DNA from: Ligula intestinalis
Lineage: Eukaryota; Platyhelminthes; Cestoda; Diphyllobothriidea; Diphyllobothriidae
Assembly (NCBI GenBank): GCA_036362985.1
Contig: JAYGXS010000004.1
Coordinates: 20,731,708 to 20,795,707, forward strand
DNA length: 64,000 bases
Reading direction: 5' to 3'
Shown here: one piece after another, positions 45,201 through 56,300 of the stretch
Numbering within the stretch: position 1 is the stretch's first letter
Layout: each line of letters starts with the position of its first letter
The notes under the pieces: generated by a model
Database searches by the model: none
The model's input: the letters and a program-made list of their open reading frames with translations, nothing else
What the model was told of the DNA's origin: nothing
Position numbers and translations under genes: made by a program

Positions 45201-48200
45201 GTCGCGGATTCATCATCAGAGAAATACTCACAGAAAAGTAGCAGAAACAGTTTGTTTGTGCTCAGGGTGTTGTCGTAAAATTTCTCTGATGATGAATCCA
45301 CGACGGATTTCGAAACTTCAGGCGAATAAACATATCGTCCAAGCGATCGAGTCGTCTTCTACTTCTCGATTACTTCCTGGGGCTCGCATGTTCGCTTCTA
45401 TTAGCAATGATTCACTATTTAAGTCATGGACAACATCCTGTCGTCTGTAATCCTGCTCCTGCAAATTTACACTGACGTGGCATTCGCCAAATTACTCTGG
45501 CGATAAGACGAAATACGGAGTTTCCGTCCGACCTCCGAGCTACACCTTCGAGTCATTGTAAGCATGTGTATCTCGTCCCGGTACCAGCAAAGATTTGTGA
45601 ACAGATAGCGCCCGTGCGATTAACAGAAACACTAAAGAAGGTACTTCAATGTCCACTTTTTAAATATAGTCGCAGTCAAACTGGTGTTTTCTCTTTTGTG
45701 TTAGCCGATAATTGAGATACAGTAGATGGCCCAACGCGTGAAATGTTCAGATCAAGACTTGAGTGGATAGTCTGGCACACACCTGATGCCATTATTCTTG
45801 TTTGCTAGACGCTGTTTACTGCAGAAAATTCCACCTTAAAAACAGACTCCCTTTGGGCGAAATTATGGCTTTCTTGCTGTCCGATTAATTTTCTGCGCTA
45901 CGGGATCTTACAGGTCAAGGTATCTTATTTTTAGCATTTCGCTATAGACGAACATTCATATAAGCCAGATAGATTTCAAATAAATCCCTTCTCGAAGGAA
46001 GAAATTGGAATTGCGTCCACCAGTGAAGACAGGTGTGAAAAACTGCAGTTTCTGAGAAAAAAGTGGCTGTAGCTTCAAAAAACTCTGTCTAGCAACTTTG
46101 TGGCATTTTTTGACAAAAAATAGCAGCTATAAACATGGCTGACTGCACGCCGAGAAGTGGAAGACTTAATCAACTATATTGGTTGAGTACACGATAAATG
46201 CTATCATCTTTCTGTGTCAATCCATACAAAAAAGATATCCAGACAGTTTTCTTATATTTCGATTGACCCAGTTGTGCAAAATTCGCAGCCTCGGTGGGCG
46301 TCGAACCCACACAGCCGGAAAGGCTTTTTGCGCAGCCAACGCTCTACCATTGAGCTGCAAAGCTCACCGTGTGCCGTGAATTTACTCACACTTGGGTCGA
46401 TATTCCTGCCCAGCTTGTTTTATCTGCACTGCGCTATGAACGGATGCGGAAAGACGCGGCAGAATGATTGCCGTGTGAGTCATTATCAATTATTTTCAAT
46501 ATAAGTAATGCCGCTCTGTTGTGCTTCATAAATGGCGGAATGAGCGAGATGGACCAAAGGAGTCAACAAGTAAGAAAGCCACGATTTTAGTCGTCGTTAA
46601 CTAAACAGTATCCTTCTATATATTCATTTATTCATTCGGAAAATTTGTCCATGATCCCTATAAACATAATAAGAAATGGATGCCGGCATTTAAACTTCAT
46701 CCACAAAAGAACACGATCAAACTGTTTATGAGTACAAAATTTATCAGAGAACGCTTTTTGATGTCCTGAGGAATGTATTGATTATAGGCCCCTATTCTCG
46801 AAGAATATTTTCTTTTTGCAATGAGATCGTATGTTTAAATAAGCCTGTGACGTCGACCCAGATAGTTGCTTGTAGAAAGGACTTTCCAAGAAGGCATACT
46901 GTGTTGTCAATAACTTTCAAGAACTTTCGACGGCTTGACAGTTTGAATGGCTTTTAAAGTTGGGCAGCGACTACCGAATACGGATACCCTTAACGGTCAG
47001 GTGTTTATCGATATTCTGACGAATGTCTTCGGCTACAACGGTATGCACAGAAACCAAATGAATACCACAAGTTTACGCGATAATGATCCTGTTCATGGTT
47101 CTGAAGAGGTATGGGTCGGATGACGTTTCGAACTATAGTCTACATTTTAGAGGAAAACCTCTCTCTACGGGTGACGTCCCAAGATTTTATTCCATCCAGC
47201 AGCCCAGATCTTAATCCTATTTAATACCTTTTTAGCAAGTATCAGAATTAAGCATGATAATGAAAAGCAGAGTCTTTCCATGTAAGGGAAACTTAATTTT
47301 ATGCTAAATAATCTCAATGAACAACCCACTATAGACAAACTGGCCATTTCTCCATCTGACATAATTAATGGTGTTGTGGATGAACATGGACAGTCAAATG
47401 AAGTACTGATATTTTTTGAAGTTGTCATTATTTTTATTATTTTCTCATTCGCATTCATTCCCTCCCTTATGCACCCTTATAGTTGACTTTATATAAAGGG
47501 GTTCGTGATAAAGTCATTTTCTGCAATTCTAGTTCCCAAGGAAAATTAGTTGTTTTATGTTATCAAATATGAGTGTGTAGACCAAGCACAGCCTTATTTT
47601 TAGAAACGGTCGTTTCTTTGCTTTTGTAAGACTTGTGGGAAAACAAAATGGACCGATTTTGCGTAAAAGAGATTTTCTTGTGAAACCAATGGAAGTTGGC
47701 AAATTTACTTTAAACCCAACAAAGGTAGTTGCACTTCAGACGAAATCAATAACCGGGGGCCATAATTTCCCTCTATAACTAATTACAAGCGCTAAGCATC
47801 TGCAACATACTGGAACATGGTTTTCCTATCCGAAAAGCTATCATCTGCTAAATTAAAACTTCATCCTTACTTCATAAGTTCATCTTCGCAGTGCTTTAAG
47901 TAGTATGTGAGATATGGGCTCAAGTTGTCGAGTAAAGGCATTCAACTGATCTGTAACGTTAGTAAAACTCCCCCTCTGTGATAAAGCAAGGATGCCTATA
48001 ATTGTGGCAAGTCGTGTTGAAAGGATATACAGTTCTGCGAATCCTGCAAACAACTTTCATGGCTAAATTTACCTTGGTAGTTTTGCGTATATCTGGACAT
48101 GTTATTTTGATCAACTGAGTGGATTTAATAATGAGAAGGGGCTTTTATTTGGAAAACTGCCCTCTTTGTTAAACTTATTGGGGGAAATAGGCTCTCATTT

Positions 48201-51200
48201 TGGCCAAACCATGAGTAGGTTTAGATTTAAGAAATTCCCCATGCTATAAGGAAAGACAGAACCGAACTTTCTCCTAATATACATTGTGGTGGGGAAGAAT
48301 TCCATAATTAGGAAAAAAGGGTGGAATAATAATGCCTTCCAGTACTGGCAAATTTTGTGCCAAGTTGATCAAATGGAACTAAAGCGAAGTTTAAGGAATC
48401 GCATTTATTTTCAGAAAAAAGCAGCATTAGAAGTTTTAAAAATTATATTAAGCTATTTTTTAAGTTTTTTTGCAAAAAATGCAGTAACAAAAAGTTTCTG
48501 GTAGAACATTTTCTTTTACCGCACAGCTGGCCGTGCGCGTAAACAAAGTTGCGATGGGTTACTGCGAATACAGCCTATAGAAGGCCTTATTGAATGTAAG
48601 TCATGTAGAAATATTGTTTTTTTTTAACAATACGTTCCGATCAAGCGTTATTTAGAAACGGAACAGACAGAAGAATAATAAGTATTTTAAAAATGGTCAT
48701 GTATTTGGCCTGTTTTTTTCTGCATTCGCACGCTAATTATGGATCTTGAAATAAATCTCCTTTAGCGAAAAATAATCCGTTATAAAGAGAAAAGTATGTT
48801 TTTTATCTCCAGTCAAATTTAATCGTTTTTCTTCAGATAAATTAAAGAAATTGTCAAAAGTCCCCTATTCCCCTGTGAGATTACCTTGAAAAAAGTTATT
48901 ATACGCAGACGTTCGTCAGCTAAATATCCAATGAAGGCACTTTTTAAAGACGTCACCAATTATGGAAACTTTTTTATTAATCTTAGGAAGAACAATATGC
49001 GTGGTATCTAGCAGACATGTTGTATGCTCAAAAATGTGGTTTGCTGTTTTGAAGAATTTCCACATTTGACCAACATAACCATCTGCATAGGAAATAATAT
49101 CCAAAAGCTCGTTTTTTCGGTAACTGCTGTTTATTTATATCTTATTTTAAAGGGTTTGATGCAAACGTCGAGCAGACGCACAACTAGTCAACTTATCAAT
49201 GAATACACCAAAAACTAGCGAAACGAAGAGAGACTCTATTCCACGATATTAAATAACTAGTTATCCACTCATTACCATATGTACAAAATATTTTGACTAA
49301 AGGCAAGTTCTTTTTTGTATAAAGAAAGTGGTTGCTTTAAGTTTTATACTCAACAAAATAGTTAAAATTTATTGTTCTAATTTATAGCTATTTTTGACGT
49401 CTCCACAACCTGGGAATTATCAAGAAAATTTTATTTTTTTAACAAACACTTAGTACTTAATATGCCTAATGCTGCTCATTATTATTTATAAGTTTTCGTA
49501 AATGCGTTCCCGCTGGTATGGAAGAAATAAGCAAACATTTACAAATTTAGGAAATTTCCTCGCAGGACTCGCAGAACTGTGGCTTGTTTTGACGCTACAA
49601 CGAGACAGTTACTTTAATATGGCATGACTGCTTTGTGGGATTTGCAGAAGAATCCCTCAATACATTTTGGATAACTGCAGTCCATGGAGCACAGATTAAT
49701 GGATTTTCGGAAAGGGAGTTTTCTGACATGGAGTTTGGCTTATCTTTTTTGAGAAATCGTTTGGCGAAATGGTAATTCTGAAGATCAGATAATTTGCCCT
49801 GCATTGACTGCAGGATTGAAAATCTGATTGAGTTGATAGTGTCTAAAAGCAGATGGTTTTACTAGCAAAAAAATGCCTCTTAAAAAGCAACAACAGAGCA
49901 CTCACCATTGCTACACTGCCCGTTAGCGCGAAGCTCATGTAGCCATGGCCAAAGCTGATGACACTGAAGCCTATCCTTGCCAGAACCTGCGCTAAAGCAA
50001 GCATACCCTCTCTGGAGTTCAAGCCTGGCATACCGCACCCCAGTCCCCCGCAAAGAATGAGGTCGGAATTCTTGTGGGTCTCCTCGAGGACGGTGTGAAT
50101 CTGTGCGCTAGAAAGCATCAGAATGCAACCGAGGATACTGATGGCTTCGAAGCCGGGGTTCCATGAGGCGGATGTTGTTAGATGGTAGAGGAACTGGAGG
50201 CGTAGAAAACAGGCGTGTGTGTGTTAACAGCGTTACCTATTCGCAGTTAAGTCAAAGAATTCTCCCTAGTTGATAGTAAATAAGCTGGAAATAAGCTCTC
50301 TGGAATGCGATTACTGACTGTTCTTCGTTAGAGACAGAGGGTGTGAGAAATACGCTTTATTTTGGAGGTAAACATCTAAAATCTTCGGCAAAAAATGGCC
50401 CCATTCACTGAGGCCAAGGGATATGTTAATAAAATACTCAAAAGTTAAGAGGTTTACATGAAATTCACATCTATTATGGAGACAGTATCGCAATACCATT
50501 TGGTAGGGAGTAGCTCCCCCCCCCCGCCCTAATTTTTTTTTCATCCGTGTTGACATGCCCACATTTTACAGACAATTTTCTCCGGCTAGATAGATAATTC
50601 TGACTCGAAAAGATCACCCAATATAGAGGATATGGTTTCCATCGATAGTCCATGCCTCACTTAGGTATAATATATTTTCCTGGAGGGGTGCACAGAAAAA
50701 TAATTCATAAGTAAGTTTGGGGAATAATTAGGCGTCCAGAAACCTTGGTACTTGAAGGGGAGGGGTGCATTTCTATTAAGTTGATATTTAAAAAACAACG
50801 GTTCCAGCGTTCACTTCTTCCTAAATTGCCTATCGTCTCTGTCTTCTGCTGGTTACAACATGTTGCAACAGTCCCAAATAATTACTAGCATAAGGTAATG
50901 GAAACGGAATGGACGTTTTTGGCTTATTGGTCAGCTGGATTTACAGATGCACGATGTAGGCGAAGTTAGCATGTTTTGTGAATAAGTTTTTCGCGTAGAA
51001 AATAAAAAAACAGTCCTGGGGGCATGTCGCCCGGACAAAACTTCACAGAAAAGTGCACATACCTGAGCAACCAGATTCAGCGTCAGCAGGGCCGACCCAA
51101 CCAGTGTGAATTTTGGAAGGAGTACCAAGAGAGAGCCTCCGAAGCAAAGCAGTGTGTACATCAGTATACCGAAATTATGTACAGTGGTTATGGGTTCAGG

Positions 51201-51388
51201 GTTAGACTTAAGAAAAACAATTGAGCGCATTGCATCGTTGATGAAGACGGCGAGAAGCAGCAACTTGGATACCAACCACAGTGCGGAGACTACTCCTTTT
51301 TGAATCTATCTTGTACTCGCCAAAATCATATCAAAGGTCCTACCTTGTAGTCCTTGAGTTTGTCGAGCGCTGCTTGCCATACCTGCAT
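39014..51388 (-). CDS. SURF4: SURF4-like ER cargo receptor (4 exons, complete)
   Basis: Join on the minus strand of 51388-51344, 51305-51063, 50193-49906 and 39274-39014; 278 residues, close to the ~270 of animal SURF4. SURF4/Erv29 proteins are polytopic membrane receptors that load soluble secretory proteins into COPII vesicles and recycle from the ERGIC/Golgi to the ER. Visible features: hydrophobic helices across exons 2-4 (LLLLAVFINDAMRSIVF, MYTLLCFGGSLLVLL, ALAQVLARIGFSVISFG, LVPVLIGLYTRCFAIL), the most conserved C-terminal block (MWFKFAQTTSITGGLLMLAL then QGPG) and a C-terminal KKED, a K(K)xx coat-binding retrieval signal. All introns are GT-AG and phase 0, of 38, 869 and 10631 bp. The start ATG at 51388 is the first in-frame Met before the first donor; the N-terminus is about 10-15 residues shorter than in vertebrates. 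Confidence 0.9.
39780..39870 (+). repeat. Degenerate Penelope-type terminal arm
   Basis: CTGATTATGGATTCATGATG, GATTTCGAAAATTCAGGCGA, ATAACC..TTTGTC, CGATCATATCTGCTTCTTCT. It lines up with the arm 45284-45367 including the GAAA position; a solo copy. Confidence 0.6.
40260..40460 (+). repeat. SINE copy with inverted tRNA-like head
   Basis: The plus strand carries the body (GGGTATGACTGGTTGATGAC, GGCTAATGAGCCAGAAATGT). The tRNA-like head at 40272-40335 reads as a tRNA only on the minus strand (GGGCGTTAGACTTCTAATCA ... GCGAGTTCGACTTC). Confidence 0.6.
40730..41540 (-). repeat. Interspersed repeat A/B, inverted copies
   Basis: Ends in GTTAGGGTTAAACGTCTTAG, CCTTAACTCCTATAGATCGC, AGTTGCTGGGG. These are the reverse complements of the family starts. 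Internal phrases (CTCTCTCTGTCTCCTGGCCT, CATTGACTTCTCCTCCATTA) match 53960-54150. 40740-40920 matches, inverted, 58745-58900. Confidence 0.68.
41541..42289. other. SURF4 intron, nothing recognised
   Basis: No exon, RNA motif or clear repeat. Confidence 0.4.
42290..42620 (+). repeat. Interspersed repeat D, partial copy
   Basis: TGGGATACGAGCCAGACGTG, CCACGCCCGCCACTTGCGCC and CTTGACTCTGTCTTGACAC align with 21520-21700. The sequence GGGGTGGGATGGGATGGGAT nearby is a short tandem run. Confidence 0.62.
43060..43720 (-). repeat. Interspersed repeat D, inverted copy
   Basis: Its inverse shares the ends of the 20937-21700 copy (CAATCTGATGCGCTTGAAGC against AATCTGACGCTCTTTAAGCT). The overlapping frames on both strands at 43174-43585 are products of this repeat; no domain is recognised. 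Confidence 0.55.
44239..44532. mobile_element. Palindromic element with hammerhead-like arms, 1
   Basis: Arms 44239-44370 and 44398-44532 (about 132 bp, roughly 85% paired) around a 27-nt loop. Each arm, read inward to outward, holds CTGATGA, a stem-loop (GGAAGC/GCTTTT type) and GAAACGTCAGG or GAGACGTCAGG. They end in GGTTCCCGTGAT. That order is the core of a hammerhead ribozyme and is homologous in layout to the termini of the PLE piece at 23102-23834. Confidence 0.8.
45138..45367. mobile_element. Palindromic element with hammerhead-like arms, 2
   Basis: Arms 45138-45225 and 45280-45367 (88 bp each) with a 54-nt spacer. The core reads CTGATGATGAATCC, loop GCGAC or ACGAC, GGATTT, then GAAACGTCAGGCGAATAAAC. 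Stem II pairs six bases. One arm has GAAACTTC in place of GAAACGTC. Confidence 0.82.
46283..46372 (-). repeat. tRNA-derived SINE-like repeat, copy 2
   Basis: The minus strand has a perfect T-arm (GTGGG TTCGACG CCCAC) and a D-arm (GCTC..GAGC) with box A AGCTCAATGGTAGAGCG. The anticodon arm is irregular, with AGCC/GGCT extra pairing. Shared flanks with 1120-1215 indicate a dispersed repeat. A decayed tRNA gene is the alternative. Confidence 0.6.
49906..50193 (-). CDS. SURF4: SURF4 exon 3
   Basis: Acceptor acgcctccag (minus) before 50193; donor ATG|gtgagt below 49906. 96 codons, phase 0 at both ends: FLYHLTTSASWNPGFEAISI, LGCILMLSSAQ, then ALAQVLARIGFSVISFG. Matches the middle of SURF4, where the helix pair is followed by a short polar loop. 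Confidence 0.88.
51063..51305 (-). CDS. SURF4: SURF4 exon 2
   Basis: Acceptor caagatag before 51305; donor CAG|gtatgt. 81 codons with the first helices: IQKGVVSALWLVSKLLLLAV, FINDAMRSIVF, MYTLLCFGGSLLVLLPKF. An in-frame stop lies just upstream of the acceptor, which supports the splice. Confidence 0.87.
51344..51388 (-). CDS. SURF4: SURF4 exon 1 (start)
   Basis: ATG at 51388-51386, then 14 codons (QVWQAALDKLKDYK) and donor AAG|gtagga. The 38-bp intron 51306-51343 follows. The amphipathic N-terminus fits, but this short exon rests on phase and size only. Confidence 0.7.
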
Positions 51389-52039
51389 GCTTATGTCACT
51401 GTTCCTCTGCCGTAACTCTATCTAACTTCTTTTGCACGTGTCGACTGGCAGGTAAGAGCATTTGTGGCCTGCTGTCCAATCAGCGAACGCCACAGGCATC
51501 GGGGAGAAGTCTAAAGTTACGTGTCTTTCTACGCAGTTTGGTGCGACGCACAGTCCATTCACGTGCTTCGGGAGTGATCAAATGCGATCGGCCCCCTGAC
51601 CTCTAAAAACACGTTGATAGAGTGTAGGCATGGTTATGAGACAGAATAAATGTAGCATCCAATCAGGCTATCAGTGTGGCGGCCCTTGCAAGGTCTATTT
51701 AAACGGTACAGTTCGGTATGAAAAGGAATAAAATTGCTAGTTTTATTGCAGGCATTTTTAGTGTGCAAAATGCACGAAACTGATGTTGAATACGAAGTTA
51801 AAAAACGTATAACATTATTGAATGGTACTACAACAATATCTAGGCAGCAAATTTTGAAAGATTAATATTCGACGCTTTTGTGTCCGGCAACGTTTGCGCT
51901 GTTTTGGTTGGTTTGGCTTGAAGAACAAAACCAGCACAGAATAAATGCCAAATAGGGAGAGCAAAATGACCGCCTCTGGCTAGTTTTCACCCAGCCACAG
52001 CTCGAACCAGACAGGGAGTAACTGGACGTCTCAACGTGA
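51389..52039. other. Region upstream of SURF4
   Basis: Presumed SURF4 promoter and 5' UTR; no core promoter element can be named. 51585-51625 (CGGCCCCCTGACCTCTAAAAACACG) recurs at 56270-56298 and belongs to an unnamed repeat. Confidence 0.4.
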
Positions 52040-52440
52040 CCCGGTTCCTTAGGAGAAGAGAAAGACATTCTAAAAAGGCCAGAATAGCAGGATGAGCGTA
52101 TTCTGCACAGGCGGAAAGGAGAATAGATAGGAGGAAGTTTGACCTGCGGACTAGTGCATGCGTCCTCTAGTCGGGTGAGGTCCGAAGTGATGGCTGGCGA
52201 CATTCATCCGAGTGGCCACCGTTAGCTGTCTAGGTTTCATGCAGCCTTGGAGGTGATTGGTAGAACTGCGCGAGGTTACGCCGTAGTGTGGGCGCAGCCG
52301 AGACTGGGCGTGTTAGTAGATCGCGCCAGATATTGAGCGAGAGGTGAACAGGGTGTGGCTGCAGCCTGTGCCCGAGGAGTCAGCAATCAAGGGTTCCCAC
52401 AGTGGCGCTAGCGCCCACTACAAGGTCGTCTTATTTCACA
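52040..52440 (+). repeat. Interspersed repeat B copy
   Basis: GACCCGGTTCCTTAGGAGAA, GGAGAATAGATAGGAGGAAG and later GGAGTCAGCAATCAAGGGTT match 32580-33010. Confidence 0.65.
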
Positions 52441-52679
52441 AAAAATATGTCCTCTTTACCTTTGGTGATCAGGTGTCTTCTTAGTTGTGGGTATAGACAG
52501 GACACAATGAAAGGTACCCCTTGCATTACAGATGACATTACGCTAAATTCACAAAGTGTTAGTATTAGGACTCGGGAATAGCTACCGCACTGTACAAGGT
52601 CATCTCTTCCGTGTGCCTGTGTGAGGCGTATCCTCCCTCATTTGCGACCTTAAAAGGGATACTCACATGGAGGAGGCCA

Positions 52680-52860
52680 ACTGTAATGGTTGTATTTGGA
52701 TGGAAAGAGCATTGGGCTTCAAGTAAACAGGTTGCGGGTTGAGTGGCGTAACATCTGGGGTTGGGTATGGCAGGCTGATAATGGCTGATAAGCCCGAAAT
52801 GTTCATTCCAGTTTCCCTGTGCTTCTTTTCAATAATATTCTACTGCCTATATTACTAGCC
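52680..52860 (+). repeat. tRNA-derived SINE copy
   Basis: GGATGGAAAGAGCATTGGGC, CAGGTTGCGGGTTGAG (degraded box B), then GGGTATGGCAGGCTGATAAT and AAGCCCGAAATGTTCATTCC. Confidence 0.65.
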
Positions 52861-53239
52861 GCTGAGCGGCTCCTCGTGGAACTGGAGTGTGAGTCCACAG
52901 CACAACGGGAAGAGTAAGATACCGTCCAATGAGTGCCTATCCACCAATAAACGTCTTTATATCAGTCAGGTCAGTCCAGAGCAAAGCAACATGGACATGT
53001 TCTCGCCTATAATTGAACCACTGTAGAGCCATTTACGTGTCACTAAGACCAATACCTAAGCTAGCAAAAAATGAAGCAGCAAAGATTTTAGTGGTCGCTT
53101 CTGCCCGAAGTCCACCTAACTCTTGCCGCCACAAACAAGGTCGCCCAGAGCATAGGACCTTGCGGGAATGTACGCTTCGGCCTGCCTCCGACCAGACGCA
53201 AACTGGCGCACGAGACATGGACCACCCACGCCAGTGCCT

Positions 53240-53560
53240 ACCTTCGTGCGGTCTAACCAATCACCATCAAGGCCGCGAGACAAAGAGAAGATTTGGTGGC
53301 CGCTCGGGATGCCTAACACTAGACTCATTTGGCAATCTGACCCCTCGGGGGGCGGAAGCGCCGCCGCTGCTCACTCACACGGCTCACACGGTCGAAGGCA
53401 CGCCAGATCGAGTCAACCTTCATATGAAATATTCTTTAACTCACTCTGCAAACAATTTATTGTTCGTATTACGCTTGCTTTCCAAGACTTCTCTCATCTC
53501 CTGAGGAACCGGACCTGGAAGCTCGCAGCCGTTAAGGTTAAACCTTAGTAGCCTTAACAC
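53240..53560 (-). repeat. Interspersed repeat B, inverted copy
   Basis: Ends CTCATCTCCTGAGGAACCGG ... GTTAAGGTTAAACC, the inverse of the family start. Confidence 0.62.
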
Positions 53561-53699
53561 CTTGCGATAAGACTTCAAAACTTTAAATGACTAGTGCTGA
53601 CAAACCTACCATTGTCGCCTTTGGTCCCATTAGCAACCCTTGTCCATCGTATTTCTGAGTCGCGCATAACTTGATATACAATCAAACGACCTTTTGACC

Positions 53700-55645
53700 C
53701 TCATTTGTCGCTTGTAGGTGACCAGAACTCAGGTGTACGCTCTCAAAGATGCTACCAACGGGGTCTGGTTCCCGGCATGGTGAGCAATTTCGCTGCCTGT
53801 AGTGGTCGCTGCCTGCCCGACGCCTGGCTTTCCTGTTGTGACCTCAATCCGTCTAGACCTAGACGTGATGGTGGACGCCAGACTTACTGGTAAGCGAGAC
53901 ACGGACCGCCCATTTCGATGTCTACCCACACGTTGTCCAACCAACCTTCAAGGCCGACCCAGCCAATGAACACTCTCTCTGTCTACTGGCGTGACTGCTG
54001 TCAGACCAGCACTTGGACACGACTGGCTCTCCTGGCCGGTTGTATTCTCTCCAAGTCAAATCTCTTTCCATCTATCTTCTATTCCTCTGTGTACAAAATA
54101 TACCATTCTTTCTACTCCGGCCTCCATTGACTTCTTCTCTACTAAGTAACCATGATCTGAAGATCGCAGTTGCTAGGGTTTAACTCGCTTAACCCCTTGC
54201 AATAGACCTTCTGACTTTTAGTGGGCCGTTGCCTGCCGATGTCTGGCCTTCCTGTCGTGGCCTCCGTCTGTCTGGAGCTCAAGTTCGTCGTGGTCGCCAG
54301 ACTTACTAGCGTGCGGGACGCGGACCACCCACACGCTGTCCAACCAATCACAGACCGACTTAACCAATGAAAGCGCTCTCTCTGTCTACTGGTCTGACTC
54401 CTCTCAAACAGTCACTTGGGATCCGGTCAATCTCCTGATTGACGTGTTCTCCCAAGTCGAACTTTTCTCATTTATTCTTCATTCCTTTGTTTGCACAATA
54501 TACTATTCCTCCTACTCCGGCCTTAACCGACTCCTCCTCCACTAAGTAACCATGGTCTGCAGATAGCAGTTGCTGGGTTTGACTCACTTAACCCCCGGCG
54601 ATAGACTCTCAGTTGTCGCTTGTAGGTGACTCAGGCACACGCTCCCAATGATGCTAATAACGGGGTTTTTTTCCCGGCACGGTGTGCCGCTGACTTGCCG
54701 TCATGCGGCTGTTGGTGGGGCTCGGAAGTGTGCTCCAAGGCAGAACGGAACGAATGAGTCCTGAAACCACATGATGGGTGTCCATCCACCAATGCCAATA
54801 TTTCCAATCTAGACCGGCCAACAACGAACCCAATAATTAGAGCGTTGGACCTATGACAGGGTGTTAAGTAAGTATCAATCCTAGCAACTGCGATTTTCAG
54901 ACCATAGTTACTTAGCATAGGAGAAGTCAGTATAGACAAGAGTAGTAGGAACAATATATTGTGTACTCAAAGGAACGAAGAATAAATGAGAGAAGTTTGA
55001 CTTGGAAGAACACGTCAATCAGGAGATTGACCGGGTCCCAAGTGACTGTTTGAGAGCAGTTAGGCCAGTAGACAGAGAGAGTGCGTTCATTGGCTAGGTC
55101 GGTCTGTGATTGGTTGGACAGCGTGTGGGTAGTCCACTTCACGCGCGCTATTAAGACTGGCGACCACGACGAACTTGAGCTCCAGACAGATTGAGGCCAC
55201 GACAGGAAGACCAGAAATCGGTAGGCATTGGCCCACGTAAAGTCAAAGGGTCTATTGCAAGGGGTTAAGTGAGTTAAACCCTAGCAACTGCGATCCTCAG
55301 ATCATGGTTACTTAGTAGAGATGAAGTCAATAGAGGCTGGAGTAGAAAGAACGGTATATTGTGTACACAGAGGAATAGGGGATAGATAGAGAGAGATTTG
55401 ACTTGGAGAGCATACGACCGGCCAGGAGAGCCAGCCGGGTCCAAGTGACAGTTTGACAGCAGCCAGGCCAGTGGGCAGAGATAGCCATTCACGCGTGCAA
55501 GCTTGCTATTCGTCGCCGTGCTAAGGACCAGCTATGCAAAAATCTGTGATTGGCTGTTCGCAGACGTCGAGAAGGGCAGTCGTGGGATTCTAGCGGAATT
55601 CACTTGGACGCGAGTTAGTCACTACATCCCTCTGATCAACAGGCC
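53700..55645. repeat. Inverted tandem array of repeat A (two minus, two plus copies)
   Basis: Minus-oriented copies at about 53790-54210 and 54215-54605, each ending GATCGCAGTTGCTAGGGTTT or AGATAGCAGTTGCTGGG. Plus-oriented copies at about 54870-55265 and 55265-55645, starting CTAGCAACTGCGATTTTCAG and CTAGCAACTGCGATCCTCAG. The centre of symmetry is near 54740. Units are about 400 bp and adjoin at GGGGTTAAGTGAGTTAAACC. Confidence 0.75.
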
Positions 55646-55755
55646 GCAGGTTCGAGCCTCGAGGGAGGAGGCGCACCACCTCATATTGGGTACGGCTGGC
55701 TTATGACAGCTAATAATTCCGAAATGACCATTTTTTGTCAATAATGTTCTTATGC
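55640..55755 (+). repeat. tRNA-derived SINE copy (3' part)
   Basis: Box B GCAGGTTCGAGCCTCG, then GGGTACGGCTGGCTTATGAC and TAATTCCGAAATGACCATTT. Confidence 0.6.
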
Positions 55756-56024
55756 CTATAATCCTAACTCTTTCATCCCAGCAACCATGGCTCTAGGCAT
55801 TTCGGACGCTGATTAACCTCACAAGACCTTGTCTGGTCCAACAGAAGATCGACAAGATCGAAACGCCTACCTTCTCACAGTCACTTTTGCCTTTCTGTTA
55901 GTCATCACCACCATCGCCACTCTTATTGCGATTAGAACTTCAGCTCAGGTAATAATCCGTTCGATCACGTAGGAATCCATCTTAATTACGCCAGCAAACC
56001 TATTGTAGAAGCTTAGTTTAATAG

Positions 56025-56300
56025 GTAAAAGCCTTGCCACTGTGATTTTCAGGTCCGGTTCCGTGTGAGAAGAGAGGAAACGGGACGCTAGATAGGAGAA
56101 ATAGTAAATTTTGCAGAGAGGTCGTGGATAATAGTTGATAGTTGACAGTCGGACGAGTTCATGTCCGCAGCCCAGAGGGCGGATGTCCGAAATGGGAAAG
56201 CACGGCAATCGCCACAGTGAGGTCCCGTATGAGTCAGGCTTGAAGGTGATTGGCCAGGCCGGACTGGGGTCGGCCCCCTGACCTCTAAAAACACGGGTCC
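56025..56300 (+). repeat. Diverged repeat A/B copy
   Basis: GCCACTGTGATTTTCAGGTC, CGGTTCCGTGTGAGAAGAGA, CAATCGCCACAGTGAGGTCC; a shorter relative that resembles 31190-31430. Confidence 0.5.

Larger units (their letters stand above)
39275..49905 (-). other. SURF4 intron 3, 10.6 kb
   Basis: A large intron packed with repeats, listed separately. The stretch 46400-49900 is AT-rich, with no recognisable exon, RNA or repeat. Short frames there (47165-47486, 48286-48504, 48916-49218) show no domain. Confidence 0.7.

Noticed and set aside
46283..46372. A functional tRNA gene on the minus strand
   Set aside because: D- and T-arms pair, but the anticodon arm does not close properly and the flanks are shared with another copy at 1120; treated as a SINE-like repeat.
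47165..49218. Short hydrophobic frames in the SURF4 intron as genes
   Set aside because: AT-rich sequence gives short hydrophobic translations by chance; no domain, start context or splice support.
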